DNA of 64,000 bases from Oscheius sp. JU75 (lineage: Eukaryota; Nematoda; Chromadorea; Rhabditida; Rhabditidae): positions 8,432,001 to 8,496,000 of the forward strand of contig JASJZC010000007.1 of NCBI GenBank assembly GCA_037178855.1. The letters are read 5' to 3'. Shown in pieces: positions 11,161-24,700 of this stretch. The first letter of the stretch is position 1. Each line of letters begins with the position of its first letter. The notes below the pieces were generated by a model. That model had not been told where the DNA came from. It saw nothing but the letters and a program-made list of their open reading frames with translations, and did not search any database. Position numbers and translations under genes: made by a program.

Positions 11161-12860
11161 ATGCTCAGGGTTCAACTGGTAACAGTATGCCTGCTCTCTT
11201 TTGTTCCTTCAGCAGGAGGGAAAGAAATTCAGTACGCTGTAGAAGAAGAAAATCGTCAAAACAAGCCACGTCTTCATCCATTGCGAAAACCAGGTGAGTC
11301 AGTCATGAGATGTGGGAAGACAATCTCATTAATGACTCATTCCACACAAACTTATCTAGGTAAAGTGGTTTCGCCATACAAGTCAGCTGCCTCGATAACA
11401 ACTCATTCAAAGTCGGACAGATACGAGTCATTCTCGTTGAACTGTCCGCATGTTACCGCAGCTTCGAGCAAAGATGTAAAGCTGGAAGTCGCGTGGACGA
11501 TGAACGACACGGTTTGGCTGAAAATAGAGAACGGACAGCATACAGTGGTAAACAAGTTGTCGACCTTTACAAAGAAGACAGTCAGCGGTGAGTTAAAATC
11601 TAATGCGGAGTTCATTGGAAAATTTTTGGTAGTTTAAGCATGGGTAACCTACTTCTACCAGTTTTACGCCCTAGGATATGGGTATAACCTATAAAAACTA
11701 CCAACGTTCCGGTATTCCAGTCTATCCTAGCCCCAGATTAGGGACAACAGTTATACGCTCAGCACCGAAACTGTTTTGTCTTCTGTTTTGTGATAGGATC
11801 TGTTTAGGATGTACTTCTGTGACACATAGGATGTGCCACAGAAACCGAGAATTCAAAGTTACTTTCCTATTTCTAGTTTTAAACAAAATTTTGCAGGTAA
11901 ATCAGTGCTACGGGTAATGCTGAACAACGGTCGCTATTTCTTCGACTACGACGAGCTCACTGGAGAGTTCTCGATGGAAATTCATCCAGTCTTCGTAAGT
12001 CTGCTGTTTTTGCTTTAAAGAGAACTAAATAAGATTTCGGAAGATGCCGGTGTTTGGCAATGTCATGTCACAGTCTATCAGCAAGACAACACTTATACTT
12101 TGACAAGTAGAAGTCGGGTAAAAGTTGCTCGAGTGGTGAGTTCTTTCCAGGAATAAGCTATTTGTCTCTGCGACTCCAAGAATCCTTCTCAAGCAGGCTT
12201 AAACGAGACCTCTCAGCTGCGATATGATTTCCGGACTGACTCTTCCCTGTTTCAGTCGCTTAATGAGACTGCAATTAGAATCAGCCACGCTCTTCTTTTA
12301 GGATGTCTACGTTTCTGTTACGATTATTGAATAAGCGATAGGTGAGGCGATGTGCTCTCACTCGCGAGAACTCAATCAACGCAACAACAATAGCCATCGT
12401 GGCGAGCTATGCCGAAAATTTAGCATCGACATGAAGAGGACAGAAAGACACCCGCACTTCCGACGGCCCAGAGTGAAATCGTCATGATGGATCGGAGCCG
12501 AAACGATGTGCGATCGGCTCGTGGCAAGACCAGCTCCTTTTCGAGGGGTGACGACACCTTCGTGCACATTAATAGGTAACTTGGTTGACTAATTCCACCA
12601 GCTGTTTTTCCAGAGACGACAGCATAAAGTATAACCAAGTGATTTTCAATCGACAATCACCACTCGGACCTCCCAAGATTGTAAAAAATATGCCCGACTA
12701 TGAAGGTAGGGTTGACTTTTGAGGAGATTGTAGATTGCTTTTAGAAGAATCGGATGGCGACTATCCTAGATCAAGAGTTCGCAGTCTACCAAGAAACTCT
12801 ATTCACTTCTGCACAGCTTTGCATATTTTGTATGTACAGGTTTTGTTTTATATTGCTTAG
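11161..12860 (+). CDS. Secreted or membrane immunoglobulin-domain protein
   Basis: N-terminal exons 11161-11293, 11360-11587, 11897-11994 and 12034-12135 close in phase. The start gives a signal peptide (MLRVQLVTVCLLSFVPSAGG). One V-like Ig domain follows. Its first Cys is in SLNCPHVT, its core Trp in EVAWTM, and its second Cys in the EDAGVWQC motif. C-terminal exons 12424-12575, 12614-12705 and 12745-12860 also join in phase. They encode a polar tail (GDDTFVHINRDDSIKYNQV, PPKIVKNMPDYE) ending in TAG. The link between the two halves is unresolved: a transmembrane exon is expected in 12136-12423, but none reads cleanly. The halves could belong to one type I membrane receptor or to two genes. 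Ig proteins of this kind act in cell adhesion or recognition. Confidence 0.7.
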
Positions 12861-13957
12861 CTGTAAAATGAATTTACCCCATATTGGTTGCTGTAACATA
12901 TTTTCTAAGAATTGGAGGCACAATCGCATAAAAAGAAAAAAAAGACAAAAGTCAAAAGCTAATGACAAGAAGAAAATATGTCGGAGAGCTGCTAGTGCAT
13001 ATTGCAGTTAGCGCTTAAATTTGTTGTGGATAGATCAATTATAATAGTGTCACTGTCATGGTTAGACAGAAAAAAAAATTATCATTGAGGTTTTCTGACC
13101 TGAATTTCCATAGTGTGTTAGCGCTTCCAGGGTAAGTTACCGCCTGTTAGAGATTGTGATTGTTGTTTATTGCTTAATCACGTTTTAAACGAGAGCAGAT
13201 ATGTGAGTGTGCCATTCTCGCGATGTCTTACTATCATCTGTTGCACTTCGTCCGTTCCTCGCAGTCTTTGCCTGCCTCTTTGCGGTACAGTTGAACGTAG
13301 CAATCATGGCAGACTTCATATTGAATGGGCGGGGTACGTCTGTTTTGACCGGGTATTCTTCAGACAGGTCCTTTGCTTTCTTCTTCCAGTAGCGGTTGGT
13401 GAGTGGACCAGCGGCTCAGTGTTTCACAGTGTAGGCTGCTAATGACTTGGCTGTCGCCTCTTGTCTCCTGGTAGCTCGCTTCTGTCCTGGTAGAGCGCGA
13501 TCAACAACCTTCTACTAGTCGAAGAAAAACGAAAAGTCTGTGATTAGGCGATTACGCTTTCAAATACTTTTTAGAATAGATTTGACGGATATCCCAATAC
13601 CGGCATGTTCGAGACCACCATGTTATTCATTCTCCGTACTATGTCGTATGCACTGCCCCTTGCCGACTTTTAGGAAAAGCAGTGCGCGTGCCTCTGTGTT
13701 TGGCCAGCGCTTCAGGTCGTTTCGCCCGAATCAGCAGAAACAAGGGCTCCACTATTCTTGTCCGGCGCCACTTTGTGTCTTTTAAGAAGCTTCCATTTTT
13801 GCCTTGATTCCTTCCTGTCTCCTTACTACCTAATGTTTCTTGTAATATAAAAACACTTTTTGGTACTCTAAGCATTCAATATTTGTGAAGGCATTGACCG
13901 ACAGACGACCAGTGGCTCGTGTGGGAAATCTGGGCGGTTATTGCGTGAACAGTTGCG
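12861..13957. other. Intergenic, nothing recognised
   Basis: No coding exon supported. Frames at 13170-13442 and 13540-13785 have no splice-site or family support. Confidence 0.5.
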
Positions 13958-16128
13958 ATGGGTAAACATTCCCGTTACGGCTGTCAGTCTATCGCTTCCT
14001 TCCTATTTTTTCTGCTCTCACGAAATCACTTTTCAGCTTTCAAATCTACAAGCCTACATTTTCTTGGAATTTGTTTCATTCTACAGCTAGGTCTTTTTGA
14101 GACCTCCACTACTGGTAAGTCCGCTTTTTTAACTCAAATTATGGTAGGAACGTTACTGAAATTGTTCAAGCATAGTCGCTCTCAGGCGTCATAACACGAT
14201 TGACTGATGGTACTTAGGAATGTTGTGTTTTTGCGCATTCACAGGCAAAGTTTGTTCCGGACGGAGGATTATGCCGTGCCGCTGGAGAAGGCGTGGCACT
14301 CGCGCCGGAACCGGCTGCCGCACTCTCAACGCCTTTCCGCCGTCTTCGTCCCTCTTTCTTGCATTATCACTTTTATTCTAAACTGTGTCACCTATCTAGG
14401 ATGACAGATTTGAAATCATTCAGAGTATTCCATTTGCTGGAAACACAATATCGTCAAACTTCTTCGCTGACACTTAATAACCGCGGAAGCATTGTGAAGA
14501 GAATTTGTTAGTATAACGTGTATCTACTAATATTCGTAATTCCTAATAGGTTGCCTCTAGAATGTAAGCTTCAATACAAACCATAAGATCAGTATTTATC
14601 GAATGCTATGTTAGAGGAGTGTCTAAACGTTTTTATTTTGTAGAGTTTGAACTGAATGTTTCCGTACGTATTCTCATTGCTCTAGAAGCGTTCTAACAGA
14701 TAAAAACACTTTTGTTTTTGTGTTCTACTCCGTGGAAGGAAGACTTTAGAATATCAAAACTTAGCGTGCTACAATTTTCTTGCATGTAGAGGTTTGGCAA
14801 ACAGTATTGTAGAAATTGGTGTGGTTACTGACACATAACCAGACTGTCATCTTCCAATTTACAGATCTTCATGAGCCGTTGGGAAACCCTTCCGAGCAAT
14901 ACTCGGACGAATCCGACCTTCTATCCGTGAGCCACAGTTTTTTCCCCTTTTCTCTCTGAACTTGCCGGTATATTCCTCTTTCTTTGGGTGCTGAGGATTT
15001 GGAGACGGCTGCTGAGAGCAAACACGCCTCAGTCGACTATACGTGACAAGCTCTCTTAGTTCCAAATGCTTCTTTCACACTTTTTGAGCTCTTACCAAAC
15101 GGAACAGGTATTTACAGACAGAACTCTCCGGTTGTTGCTTCTGACATGGCTGTCCGTGTCACGGGTAACATCGCGGCTCAACAGCAGGCCGGCTACGTGA
15201 GTACAGATTCCCAATGAGCACGAGAATCAGTGTTTAGGTGGCAGGTACTGGTCCGGATGAGGTGAACCAGCATGGATCCATCGGAAGATTTTTGAGCAAA
15301 GAGCTGGAAGGTGAGAATCTTTTACGCGATTCATTTTTTGCGACATCGGATGTCTCGCTACTAATTCACATCCCCGCAAAGTCCGACTCATCGTTATTTA
15401 CACTGTCCCACCCGTGCCGAGCTTTTTGATCCCACTTTGACCTCAAGTCATCGAGTCATTAGCTAGCAAGTAGTTGAGAAAGTATGATGCTCAAAAACAA
15501 TGCCAAAGAAGCACACGAATGAGGCCAACGTTCCGGTCGCGTGACGCACGCGGATCCGGTTAGTTTCCGGTCCATCCGCGCCCGACCTCTTAAAGAAACA
15601 CGGAATTTGTTTTAGGCTCTCTTAAGGTTGCAACTGTGAGTGTGTGTTTGGGTTCCAACTTGTATATTTTGCAGGAGGATACTCGAGCTTCATCCGCTGC
15701 ATCTACCAGGCGAAACGAACAAATAATCAGACCGTCACTCTAGTGTAAGACATTTTGCTAATTGATTTTGAACAAATCTTTCAGCTGCGAACGTCAACAA
15801 GATTGTTGTGAAAATGGTTGCTGTCCTAAAGATCCTCAATGGTATTTTAGTCTCCTAACCTCTCGAGATCATTGATTTTCAGGATGGCAGCCGTCTACGT
15901 CCTTCTTGCTTTTGTTCTTTTGGTTTTTGTAGTCGGAACCGTCCTAATGATTCTTTGCTACATCCGCTCCAAGAGAAAAATGAGAAAAGAAGAGTCGGAA
16001 TTTGCGGCTGCGACTGCTGACTACAATGGCTACGCCTCTTCCCAGGTACCCACTTTTTCTTTCAATTGGTAAAGCTGTTTCAGATCGGCGTCCCGAATGC
16101 TTACGGTAACTACGGTGGTCCCTACTAG
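13958..16128 (+). CDS. Cys-rich type I membrane protein, Shisa/VOPP1-like
   Basis: Nine exons close in frame (627 nt, 208 aa): 13958-13961, 14037-14114, 14865-14926, 15122-15196, 15238-15310, 15675-15744, 15785-15841, 15883-16045 and 16084-16128. The first exon supplies only ATG plus one base. The join produces MAFKSTSLHFLGICFILQLG, a typical signal peptide. The ectodomain contains an Asn-glycosylation site (NNQT) and a compact Cys cluster, CERQQDCCENGCC, just before a Trp. A ~23-residue transmembrane helix follows (VYVLLAFVLLVFVVGTVLMI), then a basic stop-transfer (RSKRKMRKEE) and a Tyr/Gly-rich tail ending YGNYGGPY. The CC cluster next to the membrane and the aromatic tail resemble Shisa, WBP1 and VOPP1 adaptors. 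That assignment is inference. AATAAA follows at 16275. Confidence 0.8.
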
Positions 16129-16274
16129 TGCCAATGAAGACTTCGTACCATTTTGTTGTACATAGCTGTGGCCGTTTAATTATTGCTCAAGCCCGATCAA
16201 AAACAGAGTAATGTGCATTTGTTGTCGTTTGTGCCTCAGCTTTGAGGCGCGGATGCTTTGCTTTCACAATTGAA

Positions 16275-16280
16275 AATAAA
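16275..16280 (+). terminator. Polyadenylation signal AATAAA
   Basis: AATAAA about 147 nt after the stop of the Shisa-like gene. Confidence 0.6.
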
Positions 16281-17770
16281 AGTTACTACGCGATGACGAA
16301 TCTACAAAGGTATTACTGTTTCTGCATAAGTCAACAGGGCCTGCTATAGTTTCGTTGCAATGGCCCTCTCAGGTAGGTAAATTTTGCTTTATAGGTGTCC
16401 AGCTCACGATACCTCCTCACATTGTTCTTATTTAGTGAAGCATGCTGTTCAAGAGTTAACGCTCCATTATCTCCCCAGAGAAATGTCTCTGACTCTATTG
16501 ACTTTTGTGTTTTTCTGGTCTCCCGGTTAGCATTACAGTTGTAACTTCCGATGCTTGAGATTGGGCGGGCTTATAGATCAGGTCAAACTTTGTAACTTCG
16601 GATACGGAAGCAGATGTTTGTGTTCACAGATTTGGCGAAAACTTCAAAGTACCCATGACAGAGTACCGCAAAACCCAAAAAGCTGTAAGTTGGATCATAT
16701 ATCGTCCAGGTACAATTTGAGACCCACATTATTGGCGAAAATTTTCATTTGTCACTTGTAAAACGTTTTCCTATTATTGAGAAATCAAAAGATTGGAGAA
16801 CAGTTTCCCAAAAATTTATGAATAGGAACGTTTTGATCATGTGAAAAATACGCAACGCGCACTGGAGAAAGCATGAACTGCGGAAACAGCCTCTGCTTAT
16901 GGCTGAATCAGCCGCCTTCCCGCGTTAGTCATTCCCCTTATCAGGAGGGGGCCCCTCGACGATCCATGCCATCCTGTCACTATGCTTATTCTCGACGCGT
17001 GTGTGGACGCCCACTCACTCGCTGCTTTGTCTCGTACTCTGCTACGAATCACTATCACTCCTACTATCCATTTCAACTTTCTCGCTGAATGCAAATCGCC
17101 TCAACCGATTTTGGTCTCTCATGTTACGTGATCATTCTTTGTACGTATTTGGTCGCTCAGACTGTTCTGCAAAACTATCTTTTGTTTCACTGCGATTAGC
17201 TTCCTGCTTACACCTTTTTCAAGATCAAGCCTTATCAATAAAAAAACGGCTCTAAACAGTCGCCATTCTGGTACGAACGCTCAACATATTGACTTTCCTC
17301 CTTGCCTTGAAAACGCGTTCCCGTATTTGGAGAGATGACGGTGCCATTGATGTTTACTACTTCACAGACCTCCTTTTGTAGTAAACTAGCACAAATATGT
17401 CGAAATTACGAATGTACAGTTCTCAAGCGTGATTACAAATCGGTCACATTAACTCGATGTGCTCTTTCGAAATGTTCGTCTATTGCTACTCGGAGTAGAC
17501 TAAGCGAAGATTTCTATTCTTTTGTTTCTCATGACCACATGAGTCATTCTGCGCTGCAGGCAGGGACATCGCTCACATGTAACTGTGTAGAAATGTCGTT
17601 TGTCTCTTTGATCTTACATTGAAAACAGTTCATCGGTGCTAGTCTTTTATACACTCTGTCTCTTTGTCTTTGCTCTTATTTCTGCTTTAACATCTTTGTA
17701 GCGTTGAAAAAAACGATTGCTTACGTTTCGCTTTGAATTCCCTCAAAGTTTGACTATGTTCGTTTTCAGA
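16281..17770. other. Intergenic, nothing recognised
   Basis: Region between the Shisa-like gene and the RING gene. No exon or RNA gene seen. The promoter of the RING gene should lie in its 3' part. Confidence 0.5.
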
Positions 17771-20700
17771 ATGGAACCATTCCCTCTTCGGGATTGTCTT
17801 TCAGTGACGGGTGTTAATGGATACGGTCGTTCGATGGCTGTCGGTAATCAAGGACAGCTTGTTTTTAAGTAAGAACCTTTCATTCTTATCAATATTTTGT
17901 AGGAAATCTGCAACGGAGCTTATTTATTACGATGTACATGAAATATCTGTAAACACATTGAAGCTGTCGAAGAAAGATCCCCTTTTCGATGATTGCTTTG
18001 TAAGTTTTCCATTGATTTTGCATGTTTACTTTGTTTTCTAGTTCTATGACTTTTCGTTCGTGCGAGGAGGAACGCTTGCTGTTTGTCTGCAACGTCCAAC
18101 AACTGGAGAGCTATTCATATGCGAAGGAACAATAGATCCACAAGAGAGAATTGTCGATGTCAGCGGCACGGTACATCCGACAAAGATTTTCACAGGGTAC
18201 TAGGAAAACACTTCTCAATGTACTCTTTTCAGGAAGGGGAGAAATGTCAATCTTATCATGGATGAAGCCGGGGTCGTCCTCATTTCTTATCCTATCAAAT
18301 GGACCGGAAAGGATTTCATAGAGCTTTTCCACGTTTCCAACTATCTCTCCGCTGGAGCTGGTGACAAATATCTGATTTCGCTGACTTCTAAAGACTGTGT
18401 TGATGGTAAATTCGACAAAATTCAGTCAAACTAACTAATTTTAGCAACCTTCGGGAACATTTTCATCTCGAGAAACCATCTCTACATGTTCTACGGTCAT
18501 GACTACTCAAAGTTCTTGTTGGTTTCTCTTGCCGGTAGTTTAAGAAGTCTCCGAAAAAATTGCGAATCTTCAGGAGCCAGTTGTGGAAAGTGTGAAATCA
18601 GAGCCTCGCACGGTTTGCCCCCTTCTGAAGCCTATATCAGTAAGACAAGCCTTGTTTTCGAAGATTTCGCTCTGATCTACGCCTATATGAACATCCGTTC
18701 TACGGTCAAACCAAACCTGTATATGCTTAATCTGACGTACGTTATCCACCGCTAATCTCTCGCTCAAATGTAGCCTTGTATACAGGAATTTAAAGTGGAT
18801 TCCGCTTAATCTCTCACTCTCCCATCATTTTCCCAACGGCAAGGTGACATTGCAGAAGGTAGTTCGTGTTTTTGTGCACACTTTACTGTATGATTCAGCT
18901 CGGAGAGGAACTCATCTACATGCATGGTGACTGTAATGTCATCGGATGCACCGAGAAGGCTCATCTTTATCAAATTAACGTCGAACCCATCATGGTAACC
19001 TTGCCTTTTAAGAGAAGCATAAGTTTTCAGGGATTAATAAACTCCCGATCCAGGAGTCAATCAGCCGGCTTTGCTTTTGGATGTTTACAGTACCCTTCGG
19101 TATCGAATCTGACCAAGATCGCTGACAGGAGGAGTTCATCAGTTTCTACGGTCATGGGAAGACAGTCACATTCTTCGGAAACTCCTCCGACCACCCCGGT
19201 CGACAATGCCCCGGTCATTTTCAAGTCGGATGCCCCGATAGTACAGCGATATAAGAAAAAGCAGAGCAAGGACGAACAGGTAAATCTCTCTGTCATTTAT
19301 GAACTAGTACCCATTTTAAGACTCGTCGTCGCTTTTCGACACTCGCTGTTGGCAAAGTGTCATCAAGTTCGGTAGATAGCAACGAGTGCATTAAGCGCAG
19401 TGAGTTCCCCGCCGTTTTGCCGTTCCCCTCGCCCTGTGTACCTGACAAATCGGCTTGTCAACGACGGCTTTGCATACTATCCCCACTGTTTCATAAATGC
19501 CGTAGTCACAAAATCAATTGTGTCACTAGTTTTTTAGTTTGCAAGGTCGCGTCTGACTCTCTTTGAAAGCTGCACTTTTTCAGGTCCCTCGTGTTCCTCG
19601 TTGCATTGGGGCGCCGACATGGCAGAGCGGAGTGGAAGATCCCTCCAGGTAACATTATTTCAACAAAAAATTTAAAACTTTCTTCAGTATTTCTACGCGT
19701 ACTGTTTCGGTAGTCAAAAACTTTTATCCAGTTCTGTCTCCACAATCAAGCGCGATGCACATCCTGTCTTGTCACCCAAATGAATGCACGGACCCTCTCA
19801 GCGCTCAAAAAAACTCATTTTGCACTGTCTTGACAAGAAAATAGACCTTTGAAAATGAAATCGTTGTTTGTGCTTATTACAGAAATTTCTAGGACCAAAT
19901 CAAGCTAGCCCACGAAATGGGCTATCGCGAGGAGGATGTAATAGCAGCTCTTAACATCATGCAAGGGCAGTCAGATCAAGTAAGTGAAAGTCATTTTTCA
20001 TCCGTGTCGACATATTCATTCGTGTTTGTATCCAGTTCCGGACCTTCTTAACGATAAGATATGCTATTTCAGAACTACAACGCTTTCGAAAGCACCAACT
20101 CCATGCTCGACTATCTTAACCAGGCCGCCGCAAGACAGGAGCCAAAACTCAAATTGTCAGTCTATCAAGGGAATCCTGCTCCAGAGAAAGAACGGTGAGG
20201 ATTGGATACGTTGTATCAAAGATCATTTTGAGGCCATCGCGAGCTCATTCCGTCTCCCGTTCTTCCTCGTTTCATATCGGGAGTCCGCGGCCCAACAGAA
20301 CCGAAAATGATGACCTGTTCCGTCTGATTCGTACTTTGGAAAAAGAGAAGGAAAGGGACAAGCGAGAAGTCGAGCAGCAATTCATCCGTCTTAAAGTATA
20401 CAATCACATTGCCAGCCCATTTTAATATTTAGACCCGCATTCACGAACTGGAGCATGAGTGTGAGCTGCAGAAACGGGACATCGAGAGACTACAAGCTGA
20501 AAATACCGATCATTCATCTGAGCTTCGGGAAAGAAACATCCGTTTGGACAAGTTAATGGATGAAATCAATGCGATTAGAGACAACTACGACAAAGAGGTT
20601 AGCAATATGAATAGTTTCTGACAAACAATCTTTATAGTTTGGAATAAGGCAGTTTTGTAGAGTGATATTGAATAGAAAAAGTTGAACATTGCAGACTGTC

Positions 20701-21713
20701 AAAACTACGAAAACGTCAGTTTTAACAAGAAGGGTAAATCTGTAGCTTTGAGCCTGAGAAGACAGGATTGTAGAACTTGTAATCTATCTATTGACAGAAA
20801 TATTATTTAGACGATCAAAAACTCTCGACTGTCCAAAGACCTACATGAAAAGAATGAGCTGATAGATCACAGGAGAAAGAAGCATGAAGAGGAACAATGC
20901 TCTTGGGATAAGGTAGTACTCTTTTTGTAATTAGTAAATTCAACTCTTAGAAAAACATTTCTCTCCAAGAAGAACTCGAAAAGTTGTCCCTCGAGCTCCA
21001 GAGGAAATGCGCTCTTCTGGACGAGCAAACCACAATTTCACGTAACCTTGAGCAAAGGAACACATCTTTGGTGAGTTGGACTGACACCTTGTTACTACTT
21101 GGTTCTTAAAAGAGTTCATCCGAGCTTGCTCTCACTACGTTCAGTTCACTAACCAGTCCATTCTGTTGGAAACGTTTCCCATTGCAGCAAACTGGAGCTC
21201 TACTAGAGCGCATAGACGAAAAAATGGAAGCTCGTCTCCAAATGGACAAGGAGATAGTTGAGGAGAATGCCATGCTGCGCGAGTTGTTCATGAACATTGT
21301 GAGTGTGTGATCCACAGAAGAAAGTGATGCTCGGGTGAACTCTCCTTCCTTGTTCGGGGCTCGACTTACAAACAAGTTTTCAGAGAACAAAGATGCCGGA
21401 GCTTGAGGCGGCAAAGCAACGAGCGGAAGCGGCCCTTGAAACATGCGAACGTAGGCGCCAAGAAGAGAATGACGCTCTCCGACGTGAAATTAATGGTTTG
21501 CTTGAGAAAACTACTTCTGAATGCTGCATTTGCCTAAGTATCAAGGTAGGAAGATCTCATTTCAGTATTCAGTACCGGTTTCAGCCAAATGTCGTCTTCA
21601 TGCCCTGCAAACACTTGGCTATCTGCAATGGCTGTGAAGAAGAATCTCCTTCGTTGGCCGAATGTCCGACATGCCGAGCCAAAATCGAGTCAACTCTGCA
21701 GATCTACACATAG
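17771..21713 (+). CDS. RING-finger protein with UBA-like segment, 836 aa
   Basis: Twenty exons close in frame (2511 nt). Limits include 17771-17868, 17903-17999, 18042-18196, 18233-18405, 18445-18534, 18574-18736, 18774-18858, 18899-18994, 19031-19279, 19321-19399, 19584-19648 and 19893-19979. Eight more exons run to 21713, the last at 21585-21713. ATG follows a CGTTTTCAG acceptor. Residues 1-~320 look like a beta-rich, propeller-type domain (MEPFPLRDCLSVTG, TFGNIFISRNHLYMF). A Ser/Pro-rich linker follows, then a UBA-like stretch (DQIKLAHEMGYREEDVIAAL). A long coiled coil spans ~540-780. A canonical C3HC4 RING ends the protein: CCICL, then PCKHLAICNGC and CPTC. RING proteins are usually E3 ubiquitin ligases. 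I do not recognise this whole architecture in a named family. The Vps11 resemblance is only in layout, since the RING is of the IAP/neuralized-like HC type. Confidence 0.8.
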
Positions 21714-24700
21714 TATCTTTCACGGACACGCTCTGTTCCCCCTTAGTCTTTCGATGACTAAGTCACAAATTTCATAATGAAACTGCCACACGAGTATGAA
21801 CGTTTGTTAAGTAGTTCTTGTCCTTGAAATAGAGACATATGCACCCACATACATAGCAGACTAAATACTGCTCCACTCGGAATTAAAAATAGGAATGAGT
21901 CACATAGTTCCGACGGAAGATCTTCCACCAGGACAAAGAGGGACACACTCTTCTTGCGCAAAGTACAAGTAGTGACCAAGAAAGCTAAGATAAGAAAATC
22001 GCTGCTTGTTCGAAAAGAGCAGACACTTGCAACAAATACATTTCGAAAGCATTTGCTTGACCACTTGTTGGAGTTTGACACACCTATTCTAACTGAAAGG
22101 GGCAAAGAGTTGAGTCTCGTGACGTAAACGATTTCGAACTCATGTAGATCCTCGCTTTGAACATAATTAAAAGCTTCTTTGAACTCACTCATACTGCTTT
22201 GATACAGCGGTTAGCCATAGATCGGTTGCTGTTAAACGAGGAAGAAAGGATCAGAAAGCAACGTATCCGATTTACTCGAACAATAATCAAAATCTTCAAC
22301 GAGAGATTCAGTCTTTTTGATGTTCACAACAAGTGGGAGTGTGGTCTTGTTACAGATGTAGGTACAATTTATTATCTTCTTTCATCAGCGCCTTCCAAAG
22401 CCACGTGCACTCAAAATCGCCAATCGTTTTAGGCTGAAAAAGGTCTTATTCGTCATGTTCAGAGAACTAGTTACCTTGTCCGTTTAGCATCAGTGTTTTC
22501 CAGAAGATCCCAAGGAGTTCGCTTTTCTCGTTCCTAAAGAGTCATTTTCTTTAGCTTAAAGTAAAATAGGCTCACTTCTTTCCCAGCTTGCTGATAATCG
22601 TACGGTTGAGAGTCTACGGACTGGAGCATGGCCCAATTCATGTAGGGGAACCGTTTCAATACAAAATCTGTTACATTCTATATCCGATGCGGATAAAAGG
22701 AAACGCACAATGATGGTCTTGTTGAGCTGTGGAAGACTGCAGAAGGAAGAAGAAGGAAAGAATTGACGACAACACCGCCAGGAACATCATGTTATACCTT
22801 AAATGCCCTTTTGAGGCTGTGCTAAGAGAGGTGTTCCAAAGGTATTGGGAGGAAATTTACGTCAAAATCATATTAGTGTGGAAGTCCACACATGGAACAC
22901 GTGTTATGACCACATCCTGTCCAGTCTACCACATATAAATAGCATTGTTTTGGGCTGTAGACCTAGTAAGACAGAGAGGGGGTCTTCGCAACAATGCCTT
23001 AATTGGCGGCAGGAGATTCTGATAAACGGTCAATGAATATGCTAGCGTGTTGTTCCAGGACGAGACACGAGGTGAGTAAAGCGAGGTTTCTTACGGTAAC
23101 GGAAAAAGAGGAGGAAGCAACAGGATGGAAATGAGAGGGGTGGAAGCGAGTGACATGCAAAAACATTAAGAATTTTGGACAGGATAACGTCAGCTCGGCT
23201 ACAATTCGTATCCGACGTATAATCGACATAAGAGCCATTGAGGACTATTGAAATGCAAGACCGCAATGACGAGTTCTTACGCCGAGGCATAGTTTGTTGG
23301 TCTGGGTTCATCCCCAACAAACGAGCCGTCCAGAGATATTCCGGAGTGCGAATCAGTGCCTAATGGCCATGTCTCAAAGTCATCCACACATAAACCGCGT
23401 CATGCACATGTTCTTTTTGAAACTGAGGTTAAAAATAGTGTCTCGCTTCTGGAGCATTGGGAAAAAGGAAGAGGGCTTAATTTGGGGAAAGATTCTTATT
23501 GTCATCACACCGGCTTCCAAAGACGCGTCTATTGGTCTTCGTGACGTTCATTAGCTGTTAAGGCTGAATAGAGGAGCAGAGGTGGAATTCTTGCAAGCGG
23601 CTGTAGAAAATAGGTTGGGGTGTCGGAATAATTAAAGAAAACAATTGTCCCTGACGTGGCTGGCTGTTCTGTTCCCACGAACACGTCGTCACTTTTGTGG
23701 ACTGGTAAAAGAAAATAGGATAGTCATCGTTCCGGCACAGAGTAAAAGTGTGAACACACGGTCTTAGTCATTAGCGAGCACTTCTTGGCATGCACAGACT
23801 ATGGGCAAGAAATTGTTCTCGGCAGTTTCAGCAATACAAGAGCGTGGAGACACGAAATAGTACAATTGATGCTAGGTGTGGGACGATACATTGCCTAATG
23901 GGGCGGTATAAACTGTCCGTCAATGACTCCTATGACGCAGTCTTCGTACCTATTCTCGGAATAAAAAACATCTGGCGGGTGAGGGTGGACAGAATAAGTT
24001 TCCTGAATCTCTGAGTGCAAGCTCCGCTTTCTGATCTCGTGTGCCATGTGGCAAGAAACGTGGGTAGGACGAACTAGCCAAGATTTCTGAATGATGTGAA
24101 AATGAAACTTGTTATCCCCACAGGAACTTAGACAAAAAATTGTACCAAGGCTCCAGACTAGATAGACGAAACACGAAAGGATGTGTCGTCGAGTAACGAA
24201 AAAAATTCCTATACATTTTCTACACATCCTACACATTCATTTCTTGCTGAAAATGTACTAGGATTGAGCCCTTTTAAGTTGGAAGAAGCTTATTGCTGAA
24301 TCATGTGGAAAATTTTGGGCTATTTTAACCGCTAAAGTGTCATAAATATGCACAGTAGGCAAAACTACTTCTTGCAACAATGTGAAAAATCTGGTTTGGA
24401 CGGTAATGTTTTTGATAAAATCCATTGTCAGAAACAGATAGATAGGTGAAGAAAGACAAACTTGGAAAGATACAAAACTTAATATGTACTAAGTGTAGAA
24501 GTATATCGTAAATTTAGAGGGGCAAAAGCATTTTTCACAAAATCGTTATATGAAAAGGTAAACCATTTAAAAGAAGCCATCTGCAAAAGCAAATCCTCAA
24601 ACAGAGTAAAGTGTTGTTGTTGCTGTTGCTAATCTTACCTTTCAACTGAAATACCTTGTTTGCATGTTCATGCACCCATAAAATACTCATCTTTTTTCTT

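Noticed and set aside
12301-12341. Candidate Ig-gene exon after CTTTTAG
   Set aside because: All three frames hit a stop within the exon, so it cannot link the two halves of the gene model.
23895-24236. 113-codon minus-strand frame with GVIDGQF, faintly like a Harbinger transposase motif
   Set aside because: Only a few residues match, surrounding sequence does not, and no terminal repeats were found.
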